From Tubiluchus corallicola (lineage: Eukaryota > Priapulida > Priapulimorpha > Priapulimorphida > Tubiluchidae), in the NCBI GenBank assembly GCA_030141605.1, contig JAQGDQ010000546.1, forward strand, positions 62,001 through 126,000: 64,000 nucleotides of DNA. The letters run 5' to 3'. Shown here piece after piece: positions 1-40,740 of this stretch; position 1 is the first letter of the stretch; each line of letters begins with the position of its first letter. The position numbers were made by a program, and so were the translations under genes. Below the pieces are notes generated by a model. It saw only the letters and a program-made list of their open reading frames with translations. It did not search any database and was not told the origin of the DNA.

Positions 1-336
1 GATAAAATAAACTTTGACAATGTTATATAAGTTGATGTGTCAGTGGAAAGCAAACAGTTTTGTAGAATGTTACAGGTAATTTTTTAGTTCAGAAGTATAT
101 TGCTCATCCTAATTTTCAAGATTATTAGTTTTTCACATTCTTATTAACAGTTTAACCTTGTTTTATATGTACTGTTTTGAAATTTTGGGTGAAAGAAGTC
201 AAGGAGGATACAAACTCAATGGAGAAGCCCCAATCAACACAAACTTCAGCTCTGCGATTTGCACTTTGACTAAAGCATACTAATTTTTTCTAAGGCACAC
301 ATACAAAAATGCAAATATATGTTAGACTCTTAGTAC

Positions 337-3300
337 ATGTTTTGTTGGAAGCTCTTTGACAACATTTCTCGTAAGAATAGTCGCACAGTCCACCAATGTG
401 TAGAGGTTCACATGACAGTCCAGCTGATTCTGACAGCACTCTACCCAATAAGCAACAATCACAACATTCCTTCAAATAAACACAAAACAAAACACACTAA
501 TTAATACAGTGCCAAATAAATTGTTATCAAAAACTATAAATGGCTATAAAATGCATTTGAAGTCAAGGCATCCCGAACTTTCATTACAACTATTTTGCTT
601 GTTTATAAAATTGCAATTCAAATGCCAAAGCAATCTTGATGTTTCGAATGTAAATGCCTGTACATATGATTTGCCTAATTTGCAAACAAAAATTTTGAGA
701 AAAAGTATAACACTGTATAGTCTGTAATGCTAAGGCCGACAATAAAATTACTTTTGTTTCTGTCTAATCGCTTGGGTAATATTTTTTTATCATACACTTT
801 ATAATTTTTTTGGGCACTCATATACAATTTAAAACGTAAAACGCAATAATTATTATAACATCTTTCTTTTGGGGAACGCAGGATGCAGCCATGTTTTCCT
901 ATGGCTAACTCTCGGCCAGAGTTGCCATTTTGTATGGTGCTCATTGATTGAAGGTTAAAAAGTATCGAATTTTCCACCAAATTGGTGTATTAACGGCCGA
1001 GTTCTGTTGCCGCTTTTGCCATAATTATCAAAACATACGTATGTTCATGGCACAAAAAAGAGACTATACAATAATCGATAATTATATGATAATTTAGTAA
1101 TGCGAAACAAAAAAACTTAGTATAGCGTGAAAAAACGTGCAAAATTAAAACAATACTGCTAACCAGTGGGAAATAAACAAACTTTGATTTCAACTGATTT
1201 TAAATATTCCACAATTCAGCTTTAAACATTCACGAACCTTTAAAGAAATTTTTTTGAAAAAATATTTTTTCCTCTTTCGCTACTGACATCTTTTGAGCTC
1301 ATGATGTAAGACAGAAACAAATTCTTTTGTGGTCGGACTAACTGTAATTAAACGGAAGCTATTTCATAATATTGTATTATGAAAACACATGCAAGTGCAA
1401 CAGGCTTAGCCTCGCCAGATACTGAATCAAGAAATCAGGAACAATTTACATAGGCTAATCAGCTAGAGCCACGGGGGGTGGGGGTCATAAGCTCCCATGT
1501 GCAGCGAGGGGTATTCACTATTGCACTCAGTAAAATTTAAAATTAGGCAGATTGAATTACATGTACAGTATGATACATGAAAATAAGATTGAAATATACA
1601 CTAAATCACAAAAGCACTTTAAAATGCAACTGAATAGCGAATCATGCAACCATAGTACGTCCATGGACTATGGCATCAACAGCGACAAAGCTGGAAAATG
1701 TGTTTTGTATATATTACTCTGTTTTTATTTGTGAAAACATTTATGAGCAAATCAGGGCAAAAATTGGAGACAATTAATAAGGGGAAATAGGCTGAAAAAA
1801 AACAATCCCAGAAAAAATGGGACATACTTAAATGTTTTCATACCAATTTTAATATAACTTTTTAAAATTACCTCATTGTGAAAAAATATATTCTGACAAC
1901 CTGATGACTCCTAAAGTGTCATTTTATGTAATTTATTATTTTGTTTATGTCAAAAGCTTAATTTTGTCTGAACACGCCGCAGCTCCAGCAATTGCTGCTG
2001 TCATAATAAAAAAATGTCTACTCCTTTGTCCCAGTTTGGATACTAATTTGCAAACCCTGATGAGATTACGTGCAGCATCTCGTCATCAACTCAAAATTAC
2101 TGTGAACAACAGAAAATTTGATAAATGAAAAGAGCAGCTGGTACCAGCTATAAGCTACACCAATATTCAAGAATCAAAATCATAAATTCGAACCTTACGA
2201 ATTAAGCTCCCTTCCAGATTCTGTGGTACCAAACACTGATTCTGGCTCTCAGCTAGTTCTATTCCAGCATCACAGATCTTGTGTTCAATGTTTCTACGGC
2301 AACAAACACCTCGGATAAGCTGGCACACCTCTTGGTCACTGTCCTACGTCGTATGACAAAAGAAAATCAATTTTAATGAGCAAACAGCGTAAGCAATGCA
2401 AAAATAAGTTACCGTAAGCTTTACCATCCAAAAGTACAAAAATCAGATTTATAAGTTAAAGGTATAGGCGCTATATATTACACATTCCCACCCCTTACTT
2501 TTTTCGGACTATTATATATATAATCAACTGTTTTTGCCATAAAAATCGATATTCATAAGCATAAAAGCATAAAAGAACACCGCAGCATGAGAATAAAAAT
2601 TCACACAACTGTTAAAGGCAAATGCATCCAGTGCAAACTAAAAACTACTGTGCCAAAAATTTAAAACAAAATATATATTACAATGTTGCATGCAAATTAT
2701 AATAGACTATATACCATATATACATACAATTTAAAATGGACGTGGGTAAATAAAATTTGCGGATGAATATATATTATCGTTTGCCGTATGTAGGGTTTTC
2801 AAAACGATTTAATGTATGTATTTTTAATTTGATGGCAGAGCATTCCAAAGTTGAACTCCTTGTTTAGTGATAGAATTGTTACCGTATTTGTTATTAGTGC
2901 ATGTTTGTTTAACATTGTGTGTTCTTGGATTTAGTGTTGGCTCCAAGAGGAGTGGAAGCTTATTTTTGATGAAGGGCATGTTAATATTGTTGATGTATTT
3001 ATATAAAAACAGGATTGTGTAGAAGCCTTTATGTGCTTGTAAAATTGGGATTTTAAACATTGTTCTTAATTCTGTTGCAGAGGTTTCATTTGTGATGAGA
3101 GACGTTTTATTTGAATAGCCAGAGATTAATCTTAAGGCATAATTTTGAAGACTATTTACTTTGTTATAGCTGTCTCTTGAAACTTCATGAAAAAGTGTGC
3201 ATCCGTATAGTGCGGTAGAATGAGAGTTTTAAAAATTAATAACTTTGTCTGTTTAGTTAGCTGAACCTTTTACCTGCCGTAAGTAGGGCGTTCCACATGC

Positions 3301-6300
3301 CATTTCATCGTAAATTTTATTAAAGTGGTTATCCCAAGAAAGTTTATTATCTACACAGATACCAAGGAAACATACATTGTTTTTCTGTTTTATTATGCTA
3401 TTTTCATTTTTTATTGAATATTAGTTATATTGTCATTTGAGAACAGGGAAAGGACCATGAAATCCATTTTGGTGCTATTTAATTTAAGTTTTAGATGGGT
3501 AAATGCTATGTTAATGTTTGCGATATCCTGTTCTAAAAGTCGTTGAGCTGTTGCTAGATTTTCGTGGTCTAAATATATAGTTGTGTCGTCAACATACTGT
3601 GTTATATTACAATGTGTTAGTGTTTTAGATATATTATTAATATAAAGACAGAAAAGTAAGGGACCCAAAAGTGTGCCTTGTGGTATGCCCTGCTGTAATG
3701 TTAGCCATTCTGAGACGGTATTTGTAGATAATTTAACTCTTTGTTTTCTGTTTCTCAAGTAACTGTTCATGAGCTTTAATGAAGTTGCATTAAATCCTAA
3801 TGATTTTAAATTGTCTTTCAAAAGATTGTGGTGTAGGCTATCAAAGGCGTTACTTAAGTCTAAAAATGCGGCTACAACATATTTATTTTCATTTAAATTT
3901 GATCTCCAGTTTTCAGTTGCATGTATGATGGCATCAATAGTAGAGTGTTTTCGTCTAAAACCAAATTGATGTTTACTAAGTATATTGTTAGTGTTTATAT
4001 ATGAATTCATTTGTTCATATAGTACTTTTTCCAGAATTTTTCGAAAACAATAAACAAAGGATGCAGGCCGGTAATTAACAGGGTCAGTAGATGAGTCTTT
4101 TTTTTGTGGACCGGTGTTACATTGGCTAGCTTTAAAATACTGGGGAATTCACTGTGCATGATCATTTGGTTTGTAATGTAGGCAGCATAAGATGCTATTA
4201 TATTGGTGCTGTCATTTAATATCTTCATAGGTATTTCAGATGCGCCACTACCTTTGTTATTATCTAGTTTAACTAAGATTTTAAATATTTCAATTGTGGT
4301 AATGGTGGAAAACGAAAAGTTTTAATTTCGAAATTATGTTACTGTAGTTACTGTTATGATTAGATGGCCAGCAGAAATTTCCCAAATTAATGAAAGTAGC
4401 ATAAAGGGCATTTGCAATATCTTTAGTTTTCTTTATTGCTTTGTTGTCAATTATACATTCAGTGATATGGGTTTGCTTGTTTTTATATCTGTTAATGACA
4501 TTATTAATTATTTCCCATTTATCTTTAGAAGAGGTTGCATTATTACACTGTTGCTGTACATATTTGTTTTTAAAAGATTTGTTTAGATTATTAAATGAAT
4601 TTCTCACTTTTTTATAGTTATTATAATTATGTCTAGATTTGGTAGTTGTCCACAATTTTTTAAGTATTGTTTCATTGTTCTTAGTAAATCCAGTTCTTGA
4701 GTAATCCAAAGACTTTTAGTATTTCGCTTATGTTCGTGTTGAGCAAACGTTTTTATACGTTTATAGAGGGTGTGCAAATTAAGACAGTATTCAATATTAT
4801 TTGTAATAAGTTCAACTTGGGCATCAACATTAGTAGTGTAATAGATTTCTTTCCAACTCATTTTAGCTAAATCGACAAGAAAATATGTCTTATTGAATTG
4901 TTTGTAGTCTCTTATAAGTTTGTATGATGGATTTGAGTCAAAATTCGATGAGGGGGATTTTTGATCCACTATAATAACAAAATTATGATCAGAATAATCA
5001 CAACGGCAGCTGTTGTGGGACACAAATTTTGTATTGTCATCTGAGATGAAGTGGTCAATTAATGTAAATGATGCTTTAGATATTATTGTCGGTTTGTCAT
5101 TTATTACATTTAGATAGAATTTATTTAATAGTTCAATGTATTGTTTGCATTCAGGACTGTTGGTATTATTAATGTCAATGTTAAAATCTCCCATTATAAG
5201 GATATGCTTGTTTTCAAAAACAGCTCGTTCAAGTTCGACCGAAAAATGTTTTAAGGTTTCATATTTTTGATTTGTGGGCCTGTAAATAATTCCAACTAGG
5301 TAATCTTCTATGTTGCACCATAAAGTTTCGATTTTATTACTTCTTATGCCTTTTGCTTCAGTTGATTTGAAATGTGCTGGGATCTAAATTGCTACCCTCC
5401 TCCTTTTTCGAATTGCATCTGTCTTTTCGCATTAAGATGTGCTTAGGTAATTGTAAAGATTTGATTGATATTTTTTGTTCAACCAAGTTTCGGTGATACC
5501 AATTCCTAGGTTTTCGGATGCGTGTACAGTATCTTTGAGTAGCCAGTGTTTTTTTGTTAAACTTTGAATATTAATATTAAGAAACTTTATGTTTTTCTTG
5601 AATTTATTAATAAAATTGTTTAATTCTAGAGATAAATTGTTATTATTGTGTGTATTGTTGCTGCTACTGTTGACGTTGTTGTTAATGGGCCCTGGGTTTG
5701 ATTCTATACAACCTATAAAGAGTAATATACTTAAAATAATTAATTTAAATGCCAAGTTGAAGATTTTAAAGAAAAGATTTAAGCACAATTTGCGGCAATA
5801 GCAATGCAGCACTGAACGCATTTGCCTTTTCAGGAAGTACACAGAGTTAAAAACATTTTTTACAAGTAGTTTAACGTTAAAATTAAAGTCAAAATCATTA
5901 AAATAGGGCCAATTTTTAAGTTTAAAACTATGATAATTACTAATTATCACAGGTAAATTGGTGCTGCCATTGTACCGCTGCATATCGAAGCAATAAATAA
6001 AATTTTATGGGAATTACATTTAGCTTTCACACATATTTGAAATAAAAATTAAGATCTGTATTACAGTACTTATTAAGTCAAGACTATAAAGCACAGCATC
6101 GGGATTAAGGCAACATGGTCCACTACTAAAATATATGAAATTATTACGCTTAGGTTTATCAGCACCATAATTAACTTACTATTGTGTGACTTAGAAAGAG
6201 TAACGTAAATTATGCCATTTGGACTGATTGCCAATAGGCTAATGTTAACGATAACATTTCATCATTAATGGGTACATTATATGAAGTACAGACAGCACTA

Positions 6301-8782
6301 AGTAGTAGCATAAATAGCAAAACCGTTATTTTTAAACTGAACATAAAAGCGTCAATAACAATGAAATTCAATCGGGAAACTCGGAATAAATTTGTCTGCT
6401 ACAACGGCAGTTTCTTAACATAAAATCCTAGCATTAACTAAGGCATTAATAGCGAATAAACCATAAAGTAAAAACTCATTTCGCAATTATTACTGACAGC
6501 TAAACCAGGCGACGGCAGCTGCATTACCCATGCTTTGAATTCACTTACTGACTGACGCACAATGCCCAAGTGTCAGTGACTGAATGTGGGCATGTATGCC
6601 AGTTAATTCTCAACGATCTGTATTTTTCATTTGGCCGCGGTAAACGCTGACGTTTAAGGAGTGTCGTATACCAACTACCAATGCGCATTCTTACTAACAT
6701 TGTGTACCAAAATTGTTACTAATGTTGATTGCTTTATTGGATGTTTTTAATATAGATCAGCACATTAAAATACTTTTACAGCTCATCGAGTATTTTACCA
6801 CACAGCTGCAGGGAGAATTAAATAATTTTTGTGACAGGACAAGACTCTACTTCAATTTTACAGATGTTGAGACTAATGAGACACTTGGATGATAAGTTGA
6901 AATGACAGAGGTCTCTTAAGTAGGTCCGGCTAGGTGCGAATCTTTCCCGAACGAGATAAACAGCTGAAAACGGTACATTAGAAGAATAACTGAAATGCAA
7001 TTGTTTTTCAAGCAACCACCCATGTATGCACTAACCTAACTCAGGAAAGCACAACTTTTGTTGTTTAAAACATGTTATGGCTACTCAGTGATTTCATTTA
7101 CAAAGTGGAAAAGGGAATGATGCACAACTGAAGACTCGTTAACTCCAATAATGACTAATAATAAAATCATGTCAGTTGAAGCTTTTCTCCTAAACTGAAA
7201 TCTGCACAGATAAGAACAATATCAGACTTACTTGCACACCTTCTATGGGAGTTTGCATTCCAATACAATGTTGGTTATCTGCATAAAAGTCGCGTCCTCT
7301 TTCACAGCATGGGTTCAACATTTGTAAATTGAACGCACCTGTGGAAATGTGACACACTTAGACTCTTAACTCTTAGCTGCTTCAAAATAATTTATTATAA
7401 TTACGTTTTTTAAATTAATAATTTATTAAGACAGAGTAAAAATTTAATGTAAAGTGCTTTTCATCTACATGTAACTTATCACAAGCAAATAGAGCCATAA
7501 ACATTTCTTAATAATGTTCGTGCGTTATAGCACATTTGCCTTACTAGTAGTCAAATAAAAATGCACCTGTATTGCATGAGATCGACTAAACCATAGGACT
7601 AGGTTACAACAGATCGAAAGATCACTTCATTTAGGTAGACTATGACTAACTTTGGTTCAAACCATTTTGAGCCTATGTCCTGTGGGCCTACGTCCAGATG
7701 TTACTACAGGTACGCTGTTACGAACCTGTATTACTTCAAATAGCCTGATAAATTTGCTATTAACAGTATCATCATAAATTCAGTAAGCTGGACATTATTT
7801 TGAAGCCGCTTGTTAATGTATGGAAAGATCATGGACAACTATAACAGACGGGGTCTGCTGTATTAGACTGCTGATACTTATAACTGTTATAAGCCTAATT
7901 ATTGCATAATGTATCTGGTCCGGTATTCACTGAATTGTTTGCCCAACTACTCACTGAGATAAAAAAAAAATTAAATTTGGCATACTGGTAGCAGACACTC
8001 ACAAGATTTCGTAATTCACGTAATTATTCGTCATCTTAGAAAATTGGGTTAGGTGGGCCACATGTATAAAGGTCAATGGTCACGAAATTCGGGTCAGGAA
8101 CCTGTTACTTTGCAGGCTTGTTGGGAATGTGCGTAGTAAGACCGTGATGGTTTATATCAATAGAAGGCTGCAAAAATGTACAGTTGTTGCAGTGGTATTG
8201 TGCTTGTTATAGGGTTACTTCCTAAAGTTGTCATTTCTATTGTTTCCGTTAGATCTTTAAAAATTTTCTGCATAGTCTTCAATAATTATTCACACAATTT
8301 TAACATAGGGATCATGTAGACGTCATGTGTGCGAGTACAAATGCACGAGCACTATCATTAAGTATTAAGTAACAAGTTACAGCACGGGACAAACTTAGCC
8401 TATTCATAGTAATATGGATTATTAATTATCAGGCGCCAACGATCGCGTATTTCGCTAATCACGATGTGCGGTATACGCACATACCAAGAGGCGCATTCTA
8501 GCTGCATCAATTTTTTCTGATCAGTTGCAGCCTATAATTGCTTTAATTAATAAAAGGTAGTATATATGTTTGATAAAACTTGAGATTGTCACAGTAAGAC
8601 CCAATAATTACGTCATTGCCATGACTATAGGTCTAAATAATAAAATAAAAGCGAACGAAAAAAGTTAACATAGATAATCGCTGAGAAAATTAATTTTTGT
8701 ATACCATGATAATATTGTTACCTTTTGCTGTTGCGATTGCAAAGAATAAAACACTTGCGCTGACAGACATGAGTCTTTGCAT
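337..8782 (-). CDS. Fibulin-1-like extracellular matrix protein, N-terminal exons only (gene runs off the window)
   Basis: Four spliced exons: 8722-8782 (start ATG at 8780-8782), 7232-7338, 2194-2343 and about 337-469; phases join cleanly. Exon 1 encodes a 20-residue hydrophobic signal peptide ending near ATAK. Exons 2-4 encode a cysteine-rich stretch with CC pairs (NPCCERG, GVCCRR, ECCDCCLLGR, EKCCQRA), the anaphylatoxin-like pattern at the N-terminus of fibulins 1 and 2; the CCDCCLLGR block followed by SCE and C-x(6)-CC is especially typical of fibulin-1. Fibulins are secreted, calcium-binding matrix and basement-membrane proteins; the EGF-like repeats and fibulin C-terminal domain should lie beyond base 1. 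The exon 3 donor (AAG then GTTCGA) is weak, but the stronger nearby GTAAGG would cause a frameshift. The end of exon 4 is uncertain. Intron 2 holds a LINE copy and intron 3 a miniature transposon. Confidence 0.85.
734..1338 (+). mobile_element. Harbinger-like MITE, copy 1
   Basis: A 605-bp non-coding element with imperfect terminal inverted repeats (GGCCGACAATAAAA at the left end; the right end reads GTCCGACCACAAAA on the other strand) and flanked by a 3-bp duplication TAA (731-733 and 1339-1341). It is clearly homologous over its whole length, in the same orientation, to 35561-36187. A 3-bp target duplication with GG-rich termini points to the PIF/Harbinger group, whose usual duplication is TWA. 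It sits in fibulin intron 3. No transposase was found, so it is non-autonomous. Confidence 0.75.
2824..5983 (-). mobile_element. Decayed non-LTR retrotransposon (CR1/L2/Jockey-like) with 2A-like peptide
   Basis: Broken coding fragments in order on the minus strand. 5983-5432 is an ATG-started N-terminal peptide, with a hydrophobic run ending GCIESNPGP at residues 91-99, then the start of an APE-type endonuclease (LNINIQSL, ITETWLN). 5194-4604 is the endonuclease end (GDFN, SDHN). 4709-4290 is a linker. 4228-4007 and 4010-3411 hold reverse transcriptase with AFLDLSNAFDSL, QGTLLGPLLFCLYINN and the catalytic YVDD box. 3060-2824 is the C-terminus ending LWNALPS. Several frameshifts and stops separate the pieces, so this copy is dead. 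The 5' limit above 5983 and the 3' tail were not resolved. It lies inside fibulin intron 2, in the same orientation as the gene. Confidence 0.9.
5687..5740 (-). other. 2A-like translational recoding peptide in the LINE
   Basis: The last 18 residues of the hydrophobic N-terminal segment of the LINE reading frame end in GCIESNPGP, directly before a low-complexity Asn/Ser linker and the endonuclease. This matches the 2A core (E-x-N-P-G-P) that makes ribosomes skip a peptide bond before the last Pro. The usual Asp two residues before the Glu is Cys here. 2A-like motifs at this N-terminal place are known from APE-type non-LTR elements. Activity cannot be judged from sequence. Confidence 0.7.
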
Positions 8783-11025
8783 TCTTGCACTGTGTCAAAA
8801 TCACCACCTTAACAGGACGTTCAAAACTTTTTCCGGTAATTACTACCACACTGAAAACTTCCTAAAAAACACTAGTTACTTATGTTCGCCTGTATAGTTT
8901 GCGTATGCAAAATTCTGCGATCAAAAAACGACAAATTTGTTGCGCTCCTTTGTTTAGAACTTGATAATAGACGCACTACTCCAAACGTTTTACACTCTCA
9001 CAAATACATGTTTGCTACTGATAACAAACATGCAAACGAATTCTTTTACCAGAGAAAGTTAACCCGTTTAGACCGTTCACTTGTTCGCACAGTTTCGCCT
9101 ATAAATCAATAGAAACTGTTCGAATTTTGTTCGACTAAAATGTTATGCATAGTATGAAGTTAACATAAGAAAATAAGGTCAGATATGAGAGCAGGACAAG
9201 TCAGCAATCCAAGAAGGCCCTATACAAAGTCACACACACACACATACTACACAAAACCACAGCGCGAAAGATCAGATAAGAATGATCAACAGAGTTGTGT
9301 ACTTTGTATTAGTGCAAGCCTCATGTAAGTGTACAGTGACTACCGCCAGAGCTGATTACAGGTATTCACAGGTAAGATGTTGTTCACTGGAAGGTTGTGC
9401 AAAAAATTCTCAAGATAGTGTTAAACAACTGTTAACCACATAGAATACAAGTGGTTAGTTATTCCAGATTTGAATTTCTTGTATTTTAATACCCATCAAG
9501 GTCTGCTTTGGGGTACCACTCATCAACAATAATAGAATTTTCTACATTCAATAGTGTTCTCTTGTTTTTGTTTTAAATGTAAATCATAACAATTATTATG
9601 TTAAAGTGAAATTTTGATACTAACTTGGTATCATGAAATAAAATGATTATCTAGATTCAATGAAATTCATTATTTGAAAAAAATACAAATATCCAAGCTA
9701 AATACAAACATTAAGTCAGTTTCAAGTTTAAACCATAACAATAATTTCACGAGAACCTCAGCTAAAACAAAACTGTAATGTGTAGAAATATATCACTTGA
9801 TTTTTTTTAGTTTAGCTGCAATAAATTTCAGAAAGGCACATTTTTGTTTTTATTGTTCAAAAATTTTAAAGAGTAACTCAGTGAGAAGACTGTTATTAGG
9901 TGGGAAATGAAGTCTAATAAGAAGTAGTAACATCAGTGAAACAGTAAACATGGCCGCTTTGTTTTTATTTTGGATGTTTCGGCTATCATAGCAGTCATTT
10001 TGAACGAGGATGTAAAAAATCCACTTTCAATGAAGAAGGCTGCTAGGGCAGCTGAAAAGTCCAAAATAAATTTCATTACTCGTTACATTTGGCTGTGTTT
10101 GCTGCTTCATTGATATTATTATCAAATCATTTAGATTAAAAAGAACTCCTACCGATCATGCTATTTTTAAATCAACTTCAACTTACGTATCACATAACAT
10201 CACATCATGACAACAAACACAGATATTTAAGTTGACTGATTTTACATGTAAATTTATTATGAGTCACAAAACGAATCATGATTTAGCAGCAACAATGAGC
10301 ACTATACGTACGATACTAAATTAATGAATAAACAAGCAAGAAGTAAGTCCTGTTTATATCCAATAACTATAAAGTTCTGCGGCACAGTATTACATCAAGT
10401 TACACATTAAAATCATAATTTATAACTTACAAAACATCAAATATAATCAAACTAAAAGAAGACAATAATTTTAGTTATAGCCAACAAGAAATAACACTGA
10501 AGAGTGGAAACTCGGTAAACTACTTTTCAAAATTCAGGACTTTTGTAAACAAATATGTACTGCATTTGTTGACTAACTGTGATAAAAATATCAATAAATA
10601 AACATGTACACATAATAAACTGCTGAAAATGCAAATGAGCTACACAAAAATTAAAGGAAATTGGTGACAAGGAAATAGATTCTAAAATATAATTACAATA
10701 AATAAAAAACACAATTAATTAGTAACAAGCTTCTCTGAAGAGTTAAGGCGAACATGTGCATCACAATTTAAGCCAAAGAATATTTAATTACTGTACAATT
10801 AAAATTCAAATTTAATACCAAATAAGCTTGTCCACTGACATTTTTCATCTTTCTATATACACACTCTACTTTTTATTTTTATAAATGCTACTTCACTAGC
10901 TGTCTTCACTAAAAAAGACAGAAAAAATTTGAAAAATTATGTTGATAACTTCAAGAGAGATGAGATAAACTATCAAAATGACTGAATATGAAAGGAGAAG
11001 TACATTTATTTTCTTCTGATCATGA
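8783..11025. other. Spacer between fibulin-like gene and SMC1A
   Basis: AT-rich non-coding DNA. It should contain the 5' leader and promoter of the fibulin-like gene near 8800 and the 3' UTR of SMC1A just below 11026. A short (CA)n run lies near 9233-9244. The short open frames here have no recognisable domain. Confidence 0.5.
11005..11010 (-). terminator. Putative poly(A) signal of SMC1A
   Basis: AATAAA on the minus strand, 16 nt below the SMC1A stop codon. This is very close for a cleavage signal; further AATAAA-like hexamers occur lower down, so the site in use is uncertain. Confidence 0.35.
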
Positions 11026-38360
<27,335 letters not shown>

Positions 38361-38809
38361 TATGTCATTCTATATTTTCTACTCAGCCACGAGAATTGAT
38401 TATCAAACAAAGCTGATTGACGGCATAACGACGGCAATGAAGCGGGAGTCCAGTCACCAAGTGATCCAGTCAATCTGCAAACAAAACGATTATAACTACA
38501 ATAAGGACAGTTAAATTCAGTATGCTTTTATTTATGAAATAGCAAACTCAATTAAATGTATTTGCGCAACTAACTCTATTGGTATATCAAGTTATCAACA
38601 AACAAACTCGATCTTTTTTTATGAATTAATAAGCCTCTTCACAGTTTCGTTGTGTAGTAGTAGTAAATCTCCAGTAGTTATACATATAACTTTCGACACA
38701 AATAGTTCTTCGACTGTAATTGCAACAAATTGCACATACATTAGATGGTCATCAACACCTAGGTGGCTCCACTGGCAGGTTTTCTCACTATAATATGTAA
38801 TCCAGCATC
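38361..38809. other. SMC1A 5' flank and leader
   Basis: Non-coding. On the minus strand a pyrimidine-rich TTTTGTTTGCAG near 38476-38487 looks like a splice acceptor, so SMC1A may have an upstream non-coding exon here or within the LINE-rich region beyond. No TATA box can be assigned with confidence. Confidence 0.4.
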
Positions 38810-40200
38810 CTTGTTATAGGCATATTCCAATTAGCATGATGATTAAACTTCAATGGATGATGTTTATAGTGTCTATCTAATTTTGATTTAAATGAATTTA
38901 CAGATGTTACTGTTTTCACATCACAGGGCAATCTATTCCAGATCTCTGTCATCGCACAAGAAAAATAGTCGTATTTACCAGTTTTGTGTGCAGTTCTTCA
39001 TTTATGAAGAATAGGGCCTGATCTTGCTGTGCGATGTACTTCTAATTTAACAGGACAATCATTATCACAGCTGTAAACTCTAGATACATATTTGTATGCA
39101 TCAATTAGTTGGCCACGTAAATGTCTAAAAGTTAATGTAGTTAAGCCTATTCGGTCTAACTGTCTTTCATATAACAAGTTCATTAATTCCGGTAACGTAT
39201 TGAAACATATTGGACAGCTTCGACAGGTCCACTATATATGCTCTAGGACTATTACTTCCATACTCCACTTTTGATCGCACAAATGCCACACACAGAAGTT
39301 TAAAAGTTTGCAGATCTAGGTACTTGAAATTCCTCCTTATTAAAGCATTGTTTCGTTTGGCATTCTTTGTGATTTCAGCTATGTGATCTTTAAAATTTAG
39401 TTTATTATCAAGTAATAATCCAAGGTCTTTCTCACAAGCACTAAAGTCCAATTGTGCCAGAATGCCACTTGCATCACACATTTTGTATTTATACTCACAT
39501 CTTGCTCCCACAGATACAACCTTACACTAGTTGGGATGGAACTGCATGCAATTTTCAACTGCCCAATCACAGAGCCCTTCTCAATCCAATTGAAGATCAT
39601 TATAGCTGGTAAACGAATCAGATTCAGACGAGATTTTGCTGTCGTCAGCAAAAAGACGAAGAGAGTTTCTCACACAAATAGGCAAGTCATTAATAAATAT
39701 CACAAATAAACACGAACCTAATACCGAGCTTCATGGTACACCACTAGTAATCAAGGACTCAGTCGATTTATAACCATCAACAAACGTACATTATCTTCTA
39801 TTTTCTAAGAAGTTAACTATCCACTGTAAAACTGAACTAGTTATACCATAGTTTTTAAGTTTCACAAACAGGAAGTGACGAGGTACAACATCAAATGTCT
39901 TTTTCAGGTCCAGTAATATTATATCAAAAGGCTTATTAGCATCTTTTAACTCACACCATGCATTGTAACATTGTAGCAGCTGTGTAACCATTGTTTTACT
40001 CTTAACAAACCCATGTTGTTCTTCACAAATAATGTTGTATCTTATCAGATGGTTCATTATATGCTTCTGCATGATTTTTTCTGTCACCATATCAATTGTA
40101 TTGAGTAAGCTAACTGGCCTGTCGTTCGATGGATCTGACTTGTCCCCTTTTTTATGAATGGAAGTAACCTGTGTCACTTTTCATTGTCCAGGTAACAGAC
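38810..40200 (-). mobile_element. Decayed LINE fragment (CR1/L2/Jockey-like reverse transcriptase)
   Basis: Minus-strand fragments in order: TSIHKKGDKSDPSNDRPVSLL and the FDIILLDLKKTFDVVPR block (40177-39791); SGVP followed by an in-frame stop, then LGSCLFVIFINDLP and the FADD catalytic box (about 39730-39650); DLGLLLDNKLNFKDHI (39511-39167); and a C-terminus resembling IWNRLPCDVKTVTSVNSFKSKLD near 38890-38950. Stops and frameshifts show it is dead. The endonuclease half is missing, as in typical 5'-truncated copies. Its sequence differs from the 2824-5983 element, so it is a second family. Confidence 0.85.
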
Positions 40201-40740
40201 AATCAGCAAAAGACTAATCTGGTAAGGTGTATATAGGCTTGAAAGCACAATTCTATATTTATTTAAAATACGTGAATGGTAACTATCTGTAGCAGATTTG
40301 TTTACATTGAGATTTTATAACTCATAAAGCACTTTTTCTTCAGTTTGGAAACATTGTTGATATCAGGATATTGTTGCACTGTAGTTACTTCATAGTATGT
40401 TTTTGTGTTTTTCCTGTATGTTTACAGTTATTATGTGGTAGTGTAACAAGTTATGATAGTGACTGCCAGAGTACGTGTGATCCACTGTTTGTGAGGCGAA
40501 TGCTAAAGAGGCATATGTTACTACATCCACTACGTGTCGCATTGGCTAAATTTTGACAAAAAACTAATGGGGCACCTACTAATTGCTAATGTAAAAATAG
40601 AGTATTCACAATGTAAATGAATCTGCACAGAAAATGTAGACATTTACAAATTGAATTATGAAGTATATTAAACACAGTAATTCTAGCTATTGGCATAATT
40701 GTAGAACTATGTAGTGGCCCCACTGACCAACGACTTAAAC
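40201..40740. other. Spacer between two LINE remnants
   Basis: AT-rich sequence with no recognisable gene or repeat. Confidence 0.4.
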
